From the NCBI RefSeq assembly GCF_027853965.1, contig NZ_JAQGLB010000006.1, forward strand, positions 328,083 through 392,082: DNA of 64,000 nt, given 5' to 3'. This document shows positions 17,037 through 25,993 of the stretch, in pieces. The DNA is from Saccharopolyspora indica (GTDB taxonomy: Bacteria; Actinomycetota; Actinomycetes; Mycobacteriales; Pseudonocardiaceae). The notes below the pieces were generated by a model. It saw nothing but the letters and a program-made list of their open reading frames with translations, searched no databases and was not told where the DNA came from. The translations under genes and the position numbers were made by a program. Within the stretch, counting starts at the first letter, position 1. Every line of letters starts with the position of its first letter.

Positions 17037-18191
17037 TCAGCCGACGAGTCCGCCGAGTCTCGAGACCACCTCCGAGGCCACCGGCATCGCGGCCATCTCG
17101 GCCGCCACTTCGGCGCTCGCAGCGCGGTAGCCGGGGTCCTCCAGCACCGACCTCAGCGCCTTGGTCACCGTCTCGGGAGTCGCCTCGTCCGGGCCGAGCG
17201 CCACCCCGGTGCCGCGCTTGGCCGTGATCTCCGCGTTCACCGGCGCGTTGCCGACGTGCGGGATGGCGATCTGCGGTACGCCCGCGGCGTAGGCGGAGAA
17301 CATCGTGCCGGAGCCCGCGTGGTGGACGACCGCGGCGCAGCTGGGGAGGATCGCACGCATCGGCAGCCAGTCGATCACCCGCACGTGTTCGGGGAGCCGC
17401 TCCGGGAGCGCGGTCAGCTCCGCGCCGCCGGTGGTCAGGATCAGTTCCACCTCGAGCTCGTCCGCACCGCGCACGATCTCGGTCAGCAGCGCGCCGTCGC
17501 CGACGGTCAGGGCCGAGGTGCCGAGGCAGACGACGACTCGCGGCCGGTCGGCGTCCTTGAGCGCCCACGCCGGGAGCTCCGCGCCGCCGTTGTAGGGGGC
17601 GTGGCGCAGGTCCAGCTTGTGCGCGGCCATCGGCCGCACCGGGGCGTCCGGGTTGAACTCCTCCAGCGTTCGCGGGCTCAGGTTGATCTCCACGTCGGGC
17701 CCGCGCAGGAAGTCCTGGACTCCCCGGCGCTCCGCGATCGGCACGACTCGTTCCATCGCCCACAGCAGGGGGTTGCGGTGGCCGATGCCGTGCACGATCG
17801 ACGTCGTCCCGGTCATCCTCGCGGCGAGCAGCCCGGCACCGAAGATCGGCATGTACAGGACCCCGTCGGCCCGCCAGTCGCGCACCGCGGTGACCAGGCC
17901 GTCGAGCATCAGCTCACCCATCTCGGCGAACGATCCCCCGACGGCCTCGTAGAGCTCGGCGCCGCTCAGCGGCCGCTCCGAGAGCTGCTGCCCCAGCTTC
18001 CTGCCGGGAGCTTCGACGTCCTGGCCGGGTGCGACGTCCACGGCGTGCAAACCTGCCTGGGTCGCCGCCGGGATCGCTGGTCCGCTGCTGGCGATCAGCA
18101 CTTCGTGGCCGTCCGCCTGCATCGCCTGGGCCAGCGGAACCAGCGGGTAGAGGTGCGAGACCCCGGGCAGCATGGTGAACAGGTAGCGCAT
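17037..18191 (-). CDS. Glycosyltransferase (GT1 family, antibiotic type)
   Basis: A 384-residue GT-B enzyme transferring a nucleotide-activated deoxysugar to the polyketide. The N-terminal MRYLFTMLPGVSHLYPLVPL is the acceptor domain and the C-terminal VVHHAGSGTMFSAYAAGVPQ is the nucleotide-sugar motif with the usual H-H-A-G-S-G-T core. It is one of two glycosyltransferases in the cluster. It looks more like the O-glycosyltransferases of anthracycline and angucycline clusters than like UrdGT2. There is no DesVIII-type helper gene nearby. Confidence 0.85.
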   Translation of the reverse strand: MRYLFTMLPGVSHLYPLVPLAQAMQADGHEVLIASSGPAIPAATQAGLHAVDVAPGQDVEAPGRKLGQQLSERPLSGAELYEAVGGSFAEMGELMLDGLVTAVRDWRADGVLYMPIFGAGLLAARMTGTTSIVHGIGHRNPLLWAMERVVPIAERRGVQDFLRGPDVEINLSPRTLEEFNPDAPVRPMAAHKLDLRHAPYNGGAELPAWALKDADRPRVVVCLGTSALTVGDGALLTEIVRGADELEVELILTTGGAELTALPERLPEHVRVIDWLPMRAILPSCAAVVHHAGSGTMFSAYAAGVPQIAIPHVGNAPVNAEITAKRGTGVALGPDEATPETVTKALRSVLEDPGYRAASAEVAAEMAAMPVASEVVSRLGGLVG

Positions 18192-18256
18192 TTCGTTCCT
18201 TCCTCCGGATCCGTCGTCCGGGGTCGTGGTCGGGTCTGGGCTCCGCAGGAACGGGC

Positions 18257-19237
18257 TCACGACGCGGCACGGGCCGCTGTCCCGGCCTGCCACCAGCCGG
18301 GGTTGTCGCGGTACCAGGCGACCGTTTCGGCGAGGCCCCGCTCGAAGTCGACGGTCGGCGCGTAGCCGAGTTCGTCGCGGATCTTGCTGTCGTCCAGGCA
18401 GTAGCGCAGGTCGTGGCCCTTGCGGTCGGGCACGTGCCGGACCATGTCCCAGCCCGCTCCGCACAACCGCAGCACCTGCTCGGTGATGGCGCGGTTGGTG
18501 TGCTCGTTCCCGCCGCCCACGTTGTAGACCTCACCGGCCCGTCCTCCGGTGAGCACGAGCTGGATGGCGCGGCAGTGGTCGGCGACGTGCAGCCACTCCC
18601 GCTTGTTCGCGCCGTCGCCGTAGAGCGGCACCTGCTGCCCGCGGAGCAGCCGCGTGACGAAGTTCGGGATCAGCTTCTCCGGGTGCTGGTGCGGGCCGTA
18701 GTTGTTCGAGCACCGGGTGATCGACACGTCCAGCCCGTGGGTGCGCCAGTAGGCCCGCGCGAACAGATCCGACGATGCTTTCGCCGCGGAGTAGGGCGAG
18801 TTGGGCAGCAGCGGTGCGTCCTCGGTCCACGCGCCCTGCTCGATCGAGCCGTACACCTCGTCCGTCGAAACGTGCACGACCCGCTCGATCTTGCTCCGCA
18901 AGCAGGCCTCGAAGAGCCGCTGGCTGCCGACGACGTTGGTCCGGACGAAGCGGTCGGCCTCGGCCACCGAGCGATCGACGTGCGATTCGGCGGCGAAGTG
19001 CACCACCGCGTCGTGCCCGGGCAACAGGTCCAGCAGCAGGTCGAGGTCGTGGACATCGCCGCGGACGAACTCCAGCCGCGGGTGCGAGGAGGGCAGGTTG
19101 GCCAGGTTGCCCGCGTAGGTGAGCGCGTCGAGGACGGTGACCCGAGCCCCGTCGCAGGCCGCGTACCCGCCGTCGAGCACGGTGCGGACGTAGTGCGAGC
19201 CGATGAAGCCCGCACCACCGGTGACCAGGATCCTCAA
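18257..19237 (-). CDS. rmlB: dTDP-glucose 4,6-dehydratase
   Basis: A 326-residue extended SDR that converts dTDP-glucose to dTDP-4-keto-6-deoxyglucose, the entry to all 6-deoxysugars. It has TGGAGFIGSH near the N-terminus, HFAAESHVDRS and VSTDEVYGS in the middle and SPYSAAKASSD with the YxxxK pair. The start is a TTG at 19237, placed six bases after GGGAGG and overlapping the upstream stop codon as TTGA, so it is coupled to the preceding ketoreductase gene. It acts with the dTDP-glucose synthase encoded at about 35-36 kb. Confidence 0.92.
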   Translation of the reverse strand: MRILVTGGAGFIGSHYVRTVLDGGYAACDGARVTVLDALTYAGNLANLPSSHPRLEFVRGDVHDLDLLLDLLPGHDAVVHFAAESHVDRSVAEADRFVRTNVVGSQRLFEACLRSKIERVVHVSTDEVYGSIEQGAWTEDAPLLPNSPYSAAKASSDLFARAYWRTHGLDVSITRCSNNYGPHQHPEKLIPNFVTRLLRGQQVPLYGDGANKREWLHVADHCRAIQLVLTGGRAGEVYNVGGGNEHTNRAITEQVLRLCGAGWDMVRHVPDRKGHDLRYCLDDSKIRDELGYAPTVDFERGLAETVAWYRDNPGWWQAGTAARAAS

Positions 19238-20232
19238 GGGGCACCTCCCGATTCGGTCCGAACGCGCGAGCACGCGCTCGTCGTGGAAGCCATCGCGACC
19301 GGTGGTCGGCCCGAGGTCTCCGCCCAGAAGTCGCCGACGGCCTCGGCCAGCGACCGGCGCGGCCGCCAGCCGAGGACTTCCCTGGCCGGCCCGATGTCCG
19401 CCCGGGTCCAGTGCTGCGGCTCGGGCGCAGCGGACTCGTCCGGGTGCTCGACGATCCTGGTCGGCACCCCGCTCGCGCGGATCAGCAGATCCACCAGGTC
19501 GCGCACCGAAACCGCCTCGCCGCTGCCGATGTCGATGACGCGGCCGGTCACCTCCGCGGCGGCCGCGGTGACGACCGCACCGGCCACGTCGCGGACGTCG
19601 ACGTAGTCCCGGTGGGCCTTCAGCGGCGTGAGCTCCACGACCGCCGCCTCGTCGTGCAGGGCGGCTTCGGTGAGCCGCTGGGCGACTTTGCCCAGCAGGC
19701 TGATCTCGGGCGTTCCCGGACCGGCCACGTTGGCGATGCGCAGGACGAGTCCTTCGACGCCGCCGGTCGTCACCGCTTCCAGGACCGCACGGGTGGCCGC
19801 GAGCTTGGCCCGCCCGTAGGCCGTTCTGGTCGGCAGCCGGTCGGTTCCGCCGCTGCTCTCCTCCTGCGCGTCCGAACCGTATTCCAGGATCGACCCGAGG
19901 TGGACCAGCCGCGGCCGGGTTCGCATGAGCGCGAGCGCCGCCAGCAACCGCTGGGTGGGCACGAGGCACCGGGTGGCCATGTCCCGGTCCGCGGCGCCCC
20001 AGATGCTGCCGACCGCGTTGACGACGACGTCGGCTCCTTCCGCTTCCAGCAGCCGTGCCAGCGCCTCGGCGGGCACGTCGTCCAGGCTCAGCGAGATGAA
20101 CCTGCAGTCGGTGCTCGTCGGCGTCCGGGCCACGGCGAGCACCTCGCTGCCCGCGGCGGCGAATGCCGCGCAGACGTGGCGCCCGACGAACCCGGTTCCC
20201 CCGAGCACGACCACTTTTCTTGTTGCGCTCAA
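19234..20232 (-). CDS. NDP-hexose 4-ketoreductase (first copy)
   Basis: A 332-residue NAD(P)-dependent epimerase/dehydratase-family protein. LGGTGFVGRHVCAAF is the Rossmann loop, LGSILEYGS and TAYGRAKLAAT carry the Ser and the YxxxK pair. Proteins of this type reduce the 4-keto group in late deoxysugar steps (UrdR, LanR, UrdZ3 class). A second, different 4-ketoreductase gene lies at 32.3-33.4 kb. The two probably set opposite C4 configurations or serve two sugars. The stop codon overlaps the TTG start of the 4,6-dehydratase. Confidence 0.75.
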   Translation of the reverse strand: MSATRKVVVLGGTGFVGRHVCAAFAAAGSEVLAVARTPTSTDCRFISLSLDDVPAEALARLLEAEGADVVVNAVGSIWGAADRDMATRCLVPTQRLLAALALMRTRPRLVHLGSILEYGSDAQEESSGGTDRLPTRTAYGRAKLAATRAVLEAVTTGGVEGLVLRIANVAGPGTPEISLLGKVAQRLTEAALHDEAAVVELTPLKAHRDYVDVRDVAGAVVTAAAAEVTGRVIDIGSGEAVSVRDLVDLLIRASGVPTRIVEHPDESAAPEPQHWTRADIGPAREVLGWRPRRSLAEAVGDFWAETSGRPPVAMASTTSACSRVRTESGGAP

Positions 20233-20271
20233 CGGTTTCCATCCCCACTTCGTTGCACGGCAGCGCTGCGG

Positions 20272-20988
20272 CTAGCGTTCGAGGACACCGACGAAGAGCC
20301 CTCTTCCGGACTGCGCCCCTTCGACGAACTCGACGGCGAAGCCCGCGTTCGCGAACGCCGTCTCGTACTGCTCGCGGGTGAACGGTGTGTACGTGTGCGA
20401 TTCGGCGAAGTGGCGGATTCCGGCTCCGCGCTCCGCGATCACGTAGTGCACGTCCATGCCGTTGCCGCGGTCCGTCCTGGAGGCGTGCGAAACGCGGGCG
20501 ACCGTGCGGACTCCGTCCTCGACCACGTCCGCCGCCACGTGGCCCGGGGTGAACTTCTCCGGGAACCACCAGGGTTCGACCACCGCCACCCCGCCAGGGG
20601 TCAGGTGCCGCGCGAACCTCTCGAGCGCGGTGCCCAGGTCCTCGCAGGTCGGCAGGTAGGCGATCGAGCAGAACAGGCAGGTGATGGCGTCGAACCGGCG
20701 GTCGGCCGAGAAGGTCCGCATGTCCCCCGGCGCGAACCGGACCCCCGGCAGCTTCACCCGGGCGCGGTCCAGCATCGGTTCCGAGGCGTCGACACCTTCC
20801 ACGTGCGCGTACCACCGGTTGAAGAACTCGAGGTGCGCGCCGGTCCCGCAGGCGACGTCGAGCACCGAGGACGCGTCCGGGCGGTGGGCGTCGATGAGCT
20901 TGGCCACCACTTCGGACTCGAACTCGAAGTCCTTGCCCCGGGACTGGTGCAGCAGATCGTAGATCTCTGCGGCGTCGCTTCCGTACAT
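20272..20988 (-). CDS. Aminosugar N-methyltransferase (DesVI/TylM1-like, first copy)
   Basis: A 238-residue SAM-dependent methyltransferase. MYGSDAAEIYDLLHQSRGKD and LDVACGTGAHLEFF (motif I) and [13 protein letters not shown] closely follow the DesVI/TylM1 pattern. Those enzymes dimethylate the 3-amino group of dTDP-aminosugars. The start ATG at 20988 has GGAGGAAGC just upstream. A second copy is at 31.6-32.3 kb. Both keep the aromatic pocket segment, so both are likely active, perhaps on two different sugars. Confidence 0.88.
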   Translation of the reverse strand: MYGSDAAEIYDLLHQSRGKDFEFESEVVAKLIDAHRPDASSVLDVACGTGAHLEFFNRWYAHVEGVDASEPMLDRARVKLPGVRFAPGDMRTFSADRRFDAITCLFCSIAYLPTCEDLGTALERFARHLTPGGVAVVEPWWFPEKFTPGHVAADVVEDGVRTVARVSHASRTDRGNGMDVHYVIAERGAGIRHFAESHTYTPFTREQYETAFANAGFAVEFVEGAQSGRGLFVGVLER

Positions 20989-21055
20989 GCTTCCTCCGCG
21001 TGGATCGGTCGTTGTCCACCGCAGCTGCGGCTGCGGGTCCTGGAGAACCCGGTCG

Positions 21056-22192
21056 CTACCGGGCGGCCAGCTCCTCCAGCGCGCCGACGACCTCGCCGAC
21101 GGACGGCAGCTGGGCGATCTCGCCCGCCAGTTCCAGGGACGCGTCCCGGTAGGAGGAGTCCGCCAGCATCTTCTGGCCCATCTCGATGATGTTCTCCGGG
21201 GTGGCCCGCTCCGGGGTGAGGAAGTTCGCCGCGCCCCGGGCCGACATCCGCTCGGCGGACATCGTCGAGTAGGCGACGACCGGCAGGATCAGCTGCGGGA
21301 CGCCCGCGTTCATCGCCGTCATGCTCGTCACGCCGCCACCGTGGTGGACGATCAGATCGCAGGTGGGGACGACGAGGTCCAGCGGGATCCACCCGACCCG
21401 GACCCCGTCGAGGGCCTCGCGCAACTCGTGCTCGGCGTTGCCCGGCACCGGGATCACGACCTCGACGTCCAGCGAGGCGACGTCCTTGGCCAATCGCCGG
21501 ACGAAGTCGACGTCGTGCGCGAGGCCGACCCGGTTGCCCAAGGTCACGCACACGCGGCGGCGCTCCGGGCGGGTGTACATCCAGCGCTCCAGCCGGCACT
21601 GCCGGTTGCCCGGGACCCAGCGCATCAGCTGCGCGGCCGGCCCGTTCTCCTGGCGCAGGCTCGGCGGGGTGACGTCGATCCGCAGGTCCGGCGCCGGAAT
21701 CCGCTCCAGCCCCAGCTTCTCGAGCTCGGGCTGCAGCTCCTCGTGAGCGCCGGGGTCGCTGCCGCTGTTCATGTCGTTGATGTCGTAGGCCTGCACCGCG
21801 TAGGGGATTCCCAGGTGCGCGGCGAGCAGCGGGGCCGCGTACGAGATCGGGCCGCCGACCACCAGGTCCGGCCGCCAGTCCTCGGCCAGGTCGATCAGCG
21901 CACCGAGGGTCGCCGCCGCCATCCGGGCGAAGCCGCCGCCGATGGCGCGCATCTGCGCCTCCGGTTCCCGCGGGATGTCGATCGGGTTGCCGTCCCGGTC
22001 CTTGCCGATGAAGTAGTTGAACGGCAGCGTGCTGACCGGGTACCCCGCCAGCCCGACGTTGACCACGGCCGGGATCAGGTCCTCGGTCGCGGACATGAAC
22101 ACCTCGTGCCCGGCGTTGCGGGCGGCCGTGGCCAGCGGCACGAACGAGAAGATCGTGGCTTGGCTGCCAGCTGGAACGAACAGAATCCTCAT
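21056..22192 (-). CDS. Glycosyltransferase, candidate C-glycosyltransferase (UrdGT2-like)
   Basis: A 378-residue GT-B enzyme. The start MRILFVPAGSQATIFSFVPL, the middle WRPDLVVGGPISYAAPLLAA and ERWMYTRPERRRVCVTLGN resemble UrdGT2 and the medermycin C-glycosyltransferase. Donor motif: LIVHHGGGVTSMTAMNAGVPQ has the HHGG core (quoted here in parts of the same segment). UrdGT2-type enzymes attach D-sugars to the angucycline aglycone through a C-C bond at C9. The start follows AGGGAGGACAAGC and overlaps the oxygenase stop as ATGA, so both are coupled. C-linkage is an inference from resemblance. Confidence 0.82.
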   Translation of the reverse strand: MRILFVPAGSQATIFSFVPLATAARNAGHEVFMSATEDLIPAVVNVGLAGYPVSTLPFNYFIGKDRDGNPIDIPREPEAQMRAIGGGFARMAAATLGALIDLAEDWRPDLVVGGPISYAAPLLAAHLGIPYAVQAYDINDMNSGSDPGAHEELQPELEKLGLERIPAPDLRIDVTPPSLRQENGPAAQLMRWVPGNRQCRLERWMYTRPERRRVCVTLGNRVGLAHDVDFVRRLAKDVASLDVEVVIPVPGNAEHELREALDGVRVGWIPLDLVVPTCDLIVHHGGGVTSMTAMNAGVPQLILPVVAYSTMSAERMSARGAANFLTPERATPENIIEMGQKMLADSSYRDASLELAGEIAQLPSVGEVVGALEELAAR

Positions 22193-23697
22193 GCTTGTCC
22201 TCCCTGATCGCGTTCTGAAACAGCGCTCACCGAGCACTGGGGAGTTGCTCGTGCGCCGAACCAGCGACCCAGCGCGGCTTCCACGCCCCGCACGTCGTCA
22301 CCGATCCACGCCACGTAGCCGTCGGGCCGCACGAGCACCGCCGCGACTCCGGACAGCTCGTGGTCTTCCGCCACCTCGCCGCGCACGATCCCGAGGCGCG
22401 AGGCCCACGGTGCGGCGACGGCGACGAGGCGTTCGGAGTGCTCCCCGGGCAGGACGAGGAGCACCCCGCGGTGTTCGGCGAGCAGTTCCGCGGTGCTCGT
22501 CACCCCGTCCGGGGTCCGCACCCGGCAGTGCGGCATCCGCCGGCCGTGCAGCCGGTGCGCCCCGGGCTCGTACCGGATGTCCAGGCCGCTGATCCGGCCG
22601 GTCAGGAACTCGCGGACCTCCCGGTGCCCGAGCAGCTCGCCGATGACTTCGCGCACGCCGTCGACCTCGCCTCCGCCGAGCAGCAGCGACGCCTGCGCCG
22701 CGATGTTGTCCAGCGTCTTCTTCCCGGTCTGCCAGCGCTCGTCGTGGTAGGTGTCGAGCAGCCCGTCCGGCGCCTGCCCGCGCACCTGCGCGGCGAGCTT
22801 CCAGCCGAGGTTCGCCGCGTCCTGCAGCCCGAGGTTGAGGGCCTGCCCGCCGGAGGGCATCTGCACGTGCGCGGCGTCACCGGCGAGCAGTACCCGCCCG
22901 CGCCGGTAGCGGCTCGCCTGGCGGTTGGTGTCGTCGAAGGCGTTGACCCACAACGGTTCTCCACCGCTGATGTCCTCCCCGGTGACCCGCGACCACGCTG
23001 CCGCCACGTCCGCGAAGGCGGGCTGCCGGGCGGATTCGGCCGGGGAGCGCCCGGGCTCGCACACCATCACGCGGGTGATGCCCTGCTCGTTGCGCGCGGA
23101 GATCGCCAGTCCCGCTGGGGTCCGCTCGAAGCGCCTGGCCGGTATCCGGATCCCGGCGACGTCCGCGCGCAACAGCACGTTCCGCCGGGATGTCCCGGGG
23201 AACCCGAAGCCGGCCAACCGGCGGACCGCGCTGTTCTCGCCGTCGCAGCCGACCACGTAGGACGCGCGCAACCGGACCCGCCCGGCCGGTCCGGCGGCGC
23301 CGATCTCGACGTGATCCGGGTGCACGATCAGCTCCCGCACCTCGTGCCCGCGCCGGACCTCCGCGCCCAGTGCGGTCGCCCAGTCGTGCAGCACCTCGGT
23401 GGTGCGGGTCTGCGGCACCTTCCACTGCCCCGGGTAGTCGCTGGGCAGGTCGCCGAAGTCCAGCGGCAGACCGCCGAAGTGACCTGCGGTCGTGCTGGGC
23501 GGATCGCCGAGCGCTCCGACCAGGCCGCGCTGCGCGAACAGCTCCACCGTCCGCGCGTGAAGGGTCGACGCCCTCGATTCGGTGCTGGGTCCGGACAACC
23601 GCTCCAGCACCAGCACCTCCGCGCCACCGAGCCGCAGCTCACCGGCGAGCAGCAGGCCGACCGGTCCGGCACCGACGACGATCACCTGGCTGTCCAA
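22189..23697 (-). CDS. FAD-dependent aromatic polyketide oxygenase (second)
   Basis: A 502-residue class A flavoprotein hydroxylase. It has GAGPVGLLLAGELR at residues 9-22, the mid-chain DG motif in YVVGCDGENSAVRRL, and VLLAGDAAHVQMPSGGQALN for FAD ribityl binding. The C-terminal thioredoxin-like domain ends AVLVRPDGYVAWIG. Its position after the aromatase gene equals that of UrdM/PgaM. Unlike those proteins it has no fused short-chain reductase domain. It could hydroxylate C12b, or act as a Baeyer-Villiger or C5-oxidising enzyme as some homologues do. Confidence 0.87.
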   Translation of the reverse strand: MDSQVIVVGAGPVGLLLAGELRLGGAEVLVLERLSGPSTESRASTLHARTVELFAQRGLVGALGDPPSTTAGHFGGLPLDFGDLPSDYPGQWKVPQTRTTEVLHDWATALGAEVRRGHEVRELIVHPDHVEIGAAGPAGRVRLRASYVVGCDGENSAVRRLAGFGFPGTSRRNVLLRADVAGIRIPARRFERTPAGLAISARNEQGITRVMVCEPGRSPAESARQPAFADVAAAWSRVTGEDISGGEPLWVNAFDDTNRQASRYRRGRVLLAGDAAHVQMPSGGQALNLGLQDAANLGWKLAAQVRGQAPDGLLDTYHDERWQTGKKTLDNIAAQASLLLGGGEVDGVREVIGELLGHREVREFLTGRISGLDIRYEPGAHRLHGRRMPHCRVRTPDGVTSTAELLAEHRGVLLVLPGEHSERLVAVAAPWASRLGIVRGEVAEDHELSGVAAVLVRPDGYVAWIGDDVRGVEAALGRWFGARATPQCSVSAVSERDQGGQA

Positions 23698-23728
23698 GCG
23701 TCCTCCCTGGATTCCGCACGACTCCTGA

Positions 23729-24682
23729 TCAACTGGCCCGGCGCACCTGCTCGGCGTGCTCCTTCGCGTGCCGGAGCGTCGTGGTGCTGTTCGTGCTCAA
23801 CGCGGTGCGGACGAACTCGCGGGCCTTCGGCAGGTCGGCGTCCGCGCCGAGCACGCCGGCGATGTTGTCGGTGTTGATCACCACGGTGTGCTGGGAGGTC
23901 GCCACGGTCCGGCTCCCGTCCGCGACGAACGTCCAGTACCCCGTGTGCAACGACATCAGCGCGGGCAAGGTGGTCTGCTTGTAGACGACCTTGCGGTCCG
24001 GGAAGCACACCCGGACCGACTCGGTGGTGTGCGTCGAACCGTCCTTGGTCCGGGTGTCCATCGCCAGCAGCTGCAGTCCCGGCACGTCCTCCCGGAGCTC
24101 CACCCGCGCGACGTGCGGCAGCCGCTGGGCCCACCGATCGGCCTCGTTGATGAAGGCGTAGACGTCTTCGACGGCCCCGTCGATCAGCACGACGTCCTCG
24201 AAGGACAGCAACCGGTCGTCGCCGCCGGTGAGCAGTTCGGCGTTGCGCTTCAGCGCCGCCAGTTCGGACCGGCTGTTGCGCTCCACGGCCGACTCGATCC
24301 ACTCGATGCCCGCCGGGTCGTCGTCCAGCGCCCGGAAGTCGTGGAACAACTCGACCTTGGACCGACCGGCGGAGATCGGCTCGATCACCCAGGTTCCGCC
24401 CATCTCCGCCACCGGCGGTGCGGAGACCTCCTGGCGGAACTCGATCCGCATCGCGCCCGGATCGAGGTTGCGACGCGAGGTCCAGCTCTTCGCCTCGCCG
24501 TTGGCGGTCGCCCAGATCGAGATCCGCTCGGCGGCCGCGGTTCGCTCGATCACCTCGACGTGCACGGTCGGCGGGAAGAGGGCCGGCCAGTTCTCCACCT
24601 CTGCGATGAGCCGGTACACGGCCTCGGCCGGTGCCGACACGGTGATCTCGTGCACGGTCTGCTGTCGGCCGGACTTGGACAT
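23729..24682 (-). CDS. Di-domain aromatase/cyclase
   Basis: A 317-residue protein with two tandem polyketide-cyclase (START-like) domains, residues about 5-150 and 165-305. The domain starts VHEITVSAPAEAVYRLIAEV and VVLIDGAVEDVYAFINEADR are the helix-grip openings. In angucycline and anthracycline pathways this type aromatises the first ring after C9 ketoreduction (UrdL, LanL, JadD). The start at 24682 follows AGGAGGAGAACC. A strong hairpin in the 167 bases upstream separates it from the ketoreductase gene. Confidence 0.92.
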   Translation of the reverse strand: MSKSGRQQTVHEITVSAPAEAVYRLIAEVENWPALFPPTVHVEVIERTAAAERISIWATANGEAKSWTSRRNLDPGAMRIEFRQEVSAPPVAEMGGTWVIEPISAGRSKVELFHDFRALDDDPAGIEWIESAVERNSRSELAALKRNAELLTGGDDRLLSFEDVVLIDGAVEDVYAFINEADRWAQRLPHVARVELREDVPGLQLLAMDTRTKDGSTHTTESVRVCFPDRKVVYKQTTLPALMSLHTGYWTFVADGSRTVATSQHTVVINTDNIAGVLGADADLPKAREFVRTALSTNSTTTLRHAKEHAEQVRRAS

Positions 24683-24749
24683 GGTTCTCCTCCTGATCGG
24701 TGTGCCTGCGCAGGTCGGCATCGGAGACCGCCTGCGCGGCGGGGGTCGA

Positions 24750-24786
24750 GGCCCCGGCCCGGGTGCCGGGTGCCCGGGCCGGGGCC
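24750..24786. terminator. GC hairpin between ketoreductase and aromatase genes
   Basis: Perfect 14-base arms (GGCCCCGGCCCGGG and its complement) with a nine-base loop lie between the ketoreductase stop and the aromatase start on the minus strand. It may partly terminate or stabilise the mRNA and so tune the ratio of minimal-PKS to late genes. Confidence 0.55.
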
Positions 24787-24849
24787 GGGCACTCCGAGCG
24801 CCCGTTCACGGTGGCGCGGCCCGGGGGCCGCGGGTTCGGCGGCGGGACC

Positions 24850-25635
24850 TCAGAAGTTGCCGAGGCCGCCGCAGACGTTGAGCGCTTGGGAGGTGATCGA
24901 CGCGGCGGTGTCCGACGCCAGGTAGCCCACCAGTCCCGCGACTTCCTCGGGAGTCGAGTAGCGCCCCAGCGGGATCTTGGCCTCGAACTTGGCCATGACC
25001 TCGTCCTCTTCGAGATCCCACGCGGCGGCGTAGCCCTGGCGCACCCGCTGGGCCATCGGCGTCTCCACGTAGCCGGGGCACACGGCGTTGACCGTGATCC
25101 CGGTGCGGGCCAGCTCGTTTCCCAGCGCCTTGGTGAAGCCGACGACACCGTGCTTGGACGCCGAGTAGGGCGCGCCCAGCACCACGCCCTGCTTCCCGGC
25201 CGTCGAAGCGATGTTGATGATCCGGCCCCGGTCCTTGTGCCGCATCCCGCCCGCGTTGAGCACCTCGCGCGTCACCAGGAACACGCTGTTGAGGTTGGTG
25301 TTGATGACGTCGAACCAGAGCGAGTCCGGGATGTCCGCGGTCACTCCGCCGCCGCTGCGTCCCGCGTTGTTCACCAGGACGTCGATGGTGCCGAACTGCC
25401 GCACCGCGGCTTGGACGAGCTCGGGCACCTGCTCCGGGGAACCGACGTCGCAGCTGGTCCCGGCGACGTCGGCGCCTTCTTCGCGCAATCGCTTCACGGT
25501 CGCGGTCACGTCCTCGGCGCTGCGCGAGCAGATGAACACCCGGTGTCCCCGCTCGGCGAGCGCCTTGCTGACCGCGAGACCGATCCCGCTGGTGGCGCCG
25601 GTGACCAGTGCCACCCGCCCGCGTTCTTCCGACAT
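24850..25635 (-). CDS. Polyketide C9 ketoreductase (ActIII-like)
   Basis: A 261-residue short-chain dehydrogenase. TGATSGIG at 12-19 binds NADPH, and N114, S144, Y157 and K161 form the catalytic tetrad. QGYAAAWDLEEDEVMAKFE (about 206-225) is the lid characteristic of type II polyketide ketoreductases. It reduces the C9 carbonyl of the poly-beta-ketone bound to ACP. It matches UrdD/LanD/JadE by position between ACP and aromatase genes. Confidence 0.94.
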   Translation of the reverse strand: MSEERGRVALVTGATSGIGLAVSKALAERGHRVFICSRSAEDVTATVKRLREEGADVAGTSCDVGSPEQVPELVQAAVRQFGTIDVLVNNAGRSGGGVTADIPDSLWFDVINTNLNSVFLVTREVLNAGGMRHKDRGRIINIASTAGKQGVVLGAPYSASKHGVVGFTKALGNELARTGITVNAVCPGYVETPMAQRVRQGYAAAWDLEEDEVMAKFEAKIPLGRYSTPEEVAGLVGYLASDTAASITSQALNVCGGLGNF

Positions 25636-25667
25636 GTGTACTCCCCGATCGAATGGTGCCGCGGCGC

Positions 25668-25934
25668 TCAGGCCGCGCTGGACCTGAGCGCGCCGTTGAC
25701 GACCGCCAGCAAGGCGGCCGGCGTCCTGGCTTCGGTGATCACCGAGTCCTCGAGCTCGACCCCGAACTCGCGCTCGATGCGGGTAGCGGTCTCGAGCAGC
25801 GCCAGCGACTCGTAGCCCAGCTCCTCGAACTCGAGGTCGTGGATGTCGCCGTTGATGTCGACGTTCTCGTCGACACCGGCTGCTTCGCGCAGAATCCGGC
25901 GCAGGTCGTCGATGGTGAAGAGCTTCTCTGCCAT
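25668..25934 (-). CDS. Acyl carrier protein
   Basis: An 88-residue carrier protein. Ser43 in LGYESLALLE is the 4'-phosphopantetheine attachment site. It carries the growing poly-beta-ketone between KS-alpha/KS-beta and the tailoring enzymes. The ribosome site (GGAG about 11 bases upstream) is weak. No phosphopantetheinyl transferase gene is present in the window, so one encoded elsewhere must activate it. Confidence 0.95.
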   Translation of the reverse strand: MAEKLFTIDDLRRILREAAGVDENVDINGDIHDLEFEELGYESLALLETATRIEREFGVELEDSVITEARTPAALLAVVNGALRSSAA

Positions 25935-25993
25935 TTCGGTCAACTCCGTCGTTCTCCTGTCACTTCCACCGGGCGTTCTCGTGGTGGCCGGCC

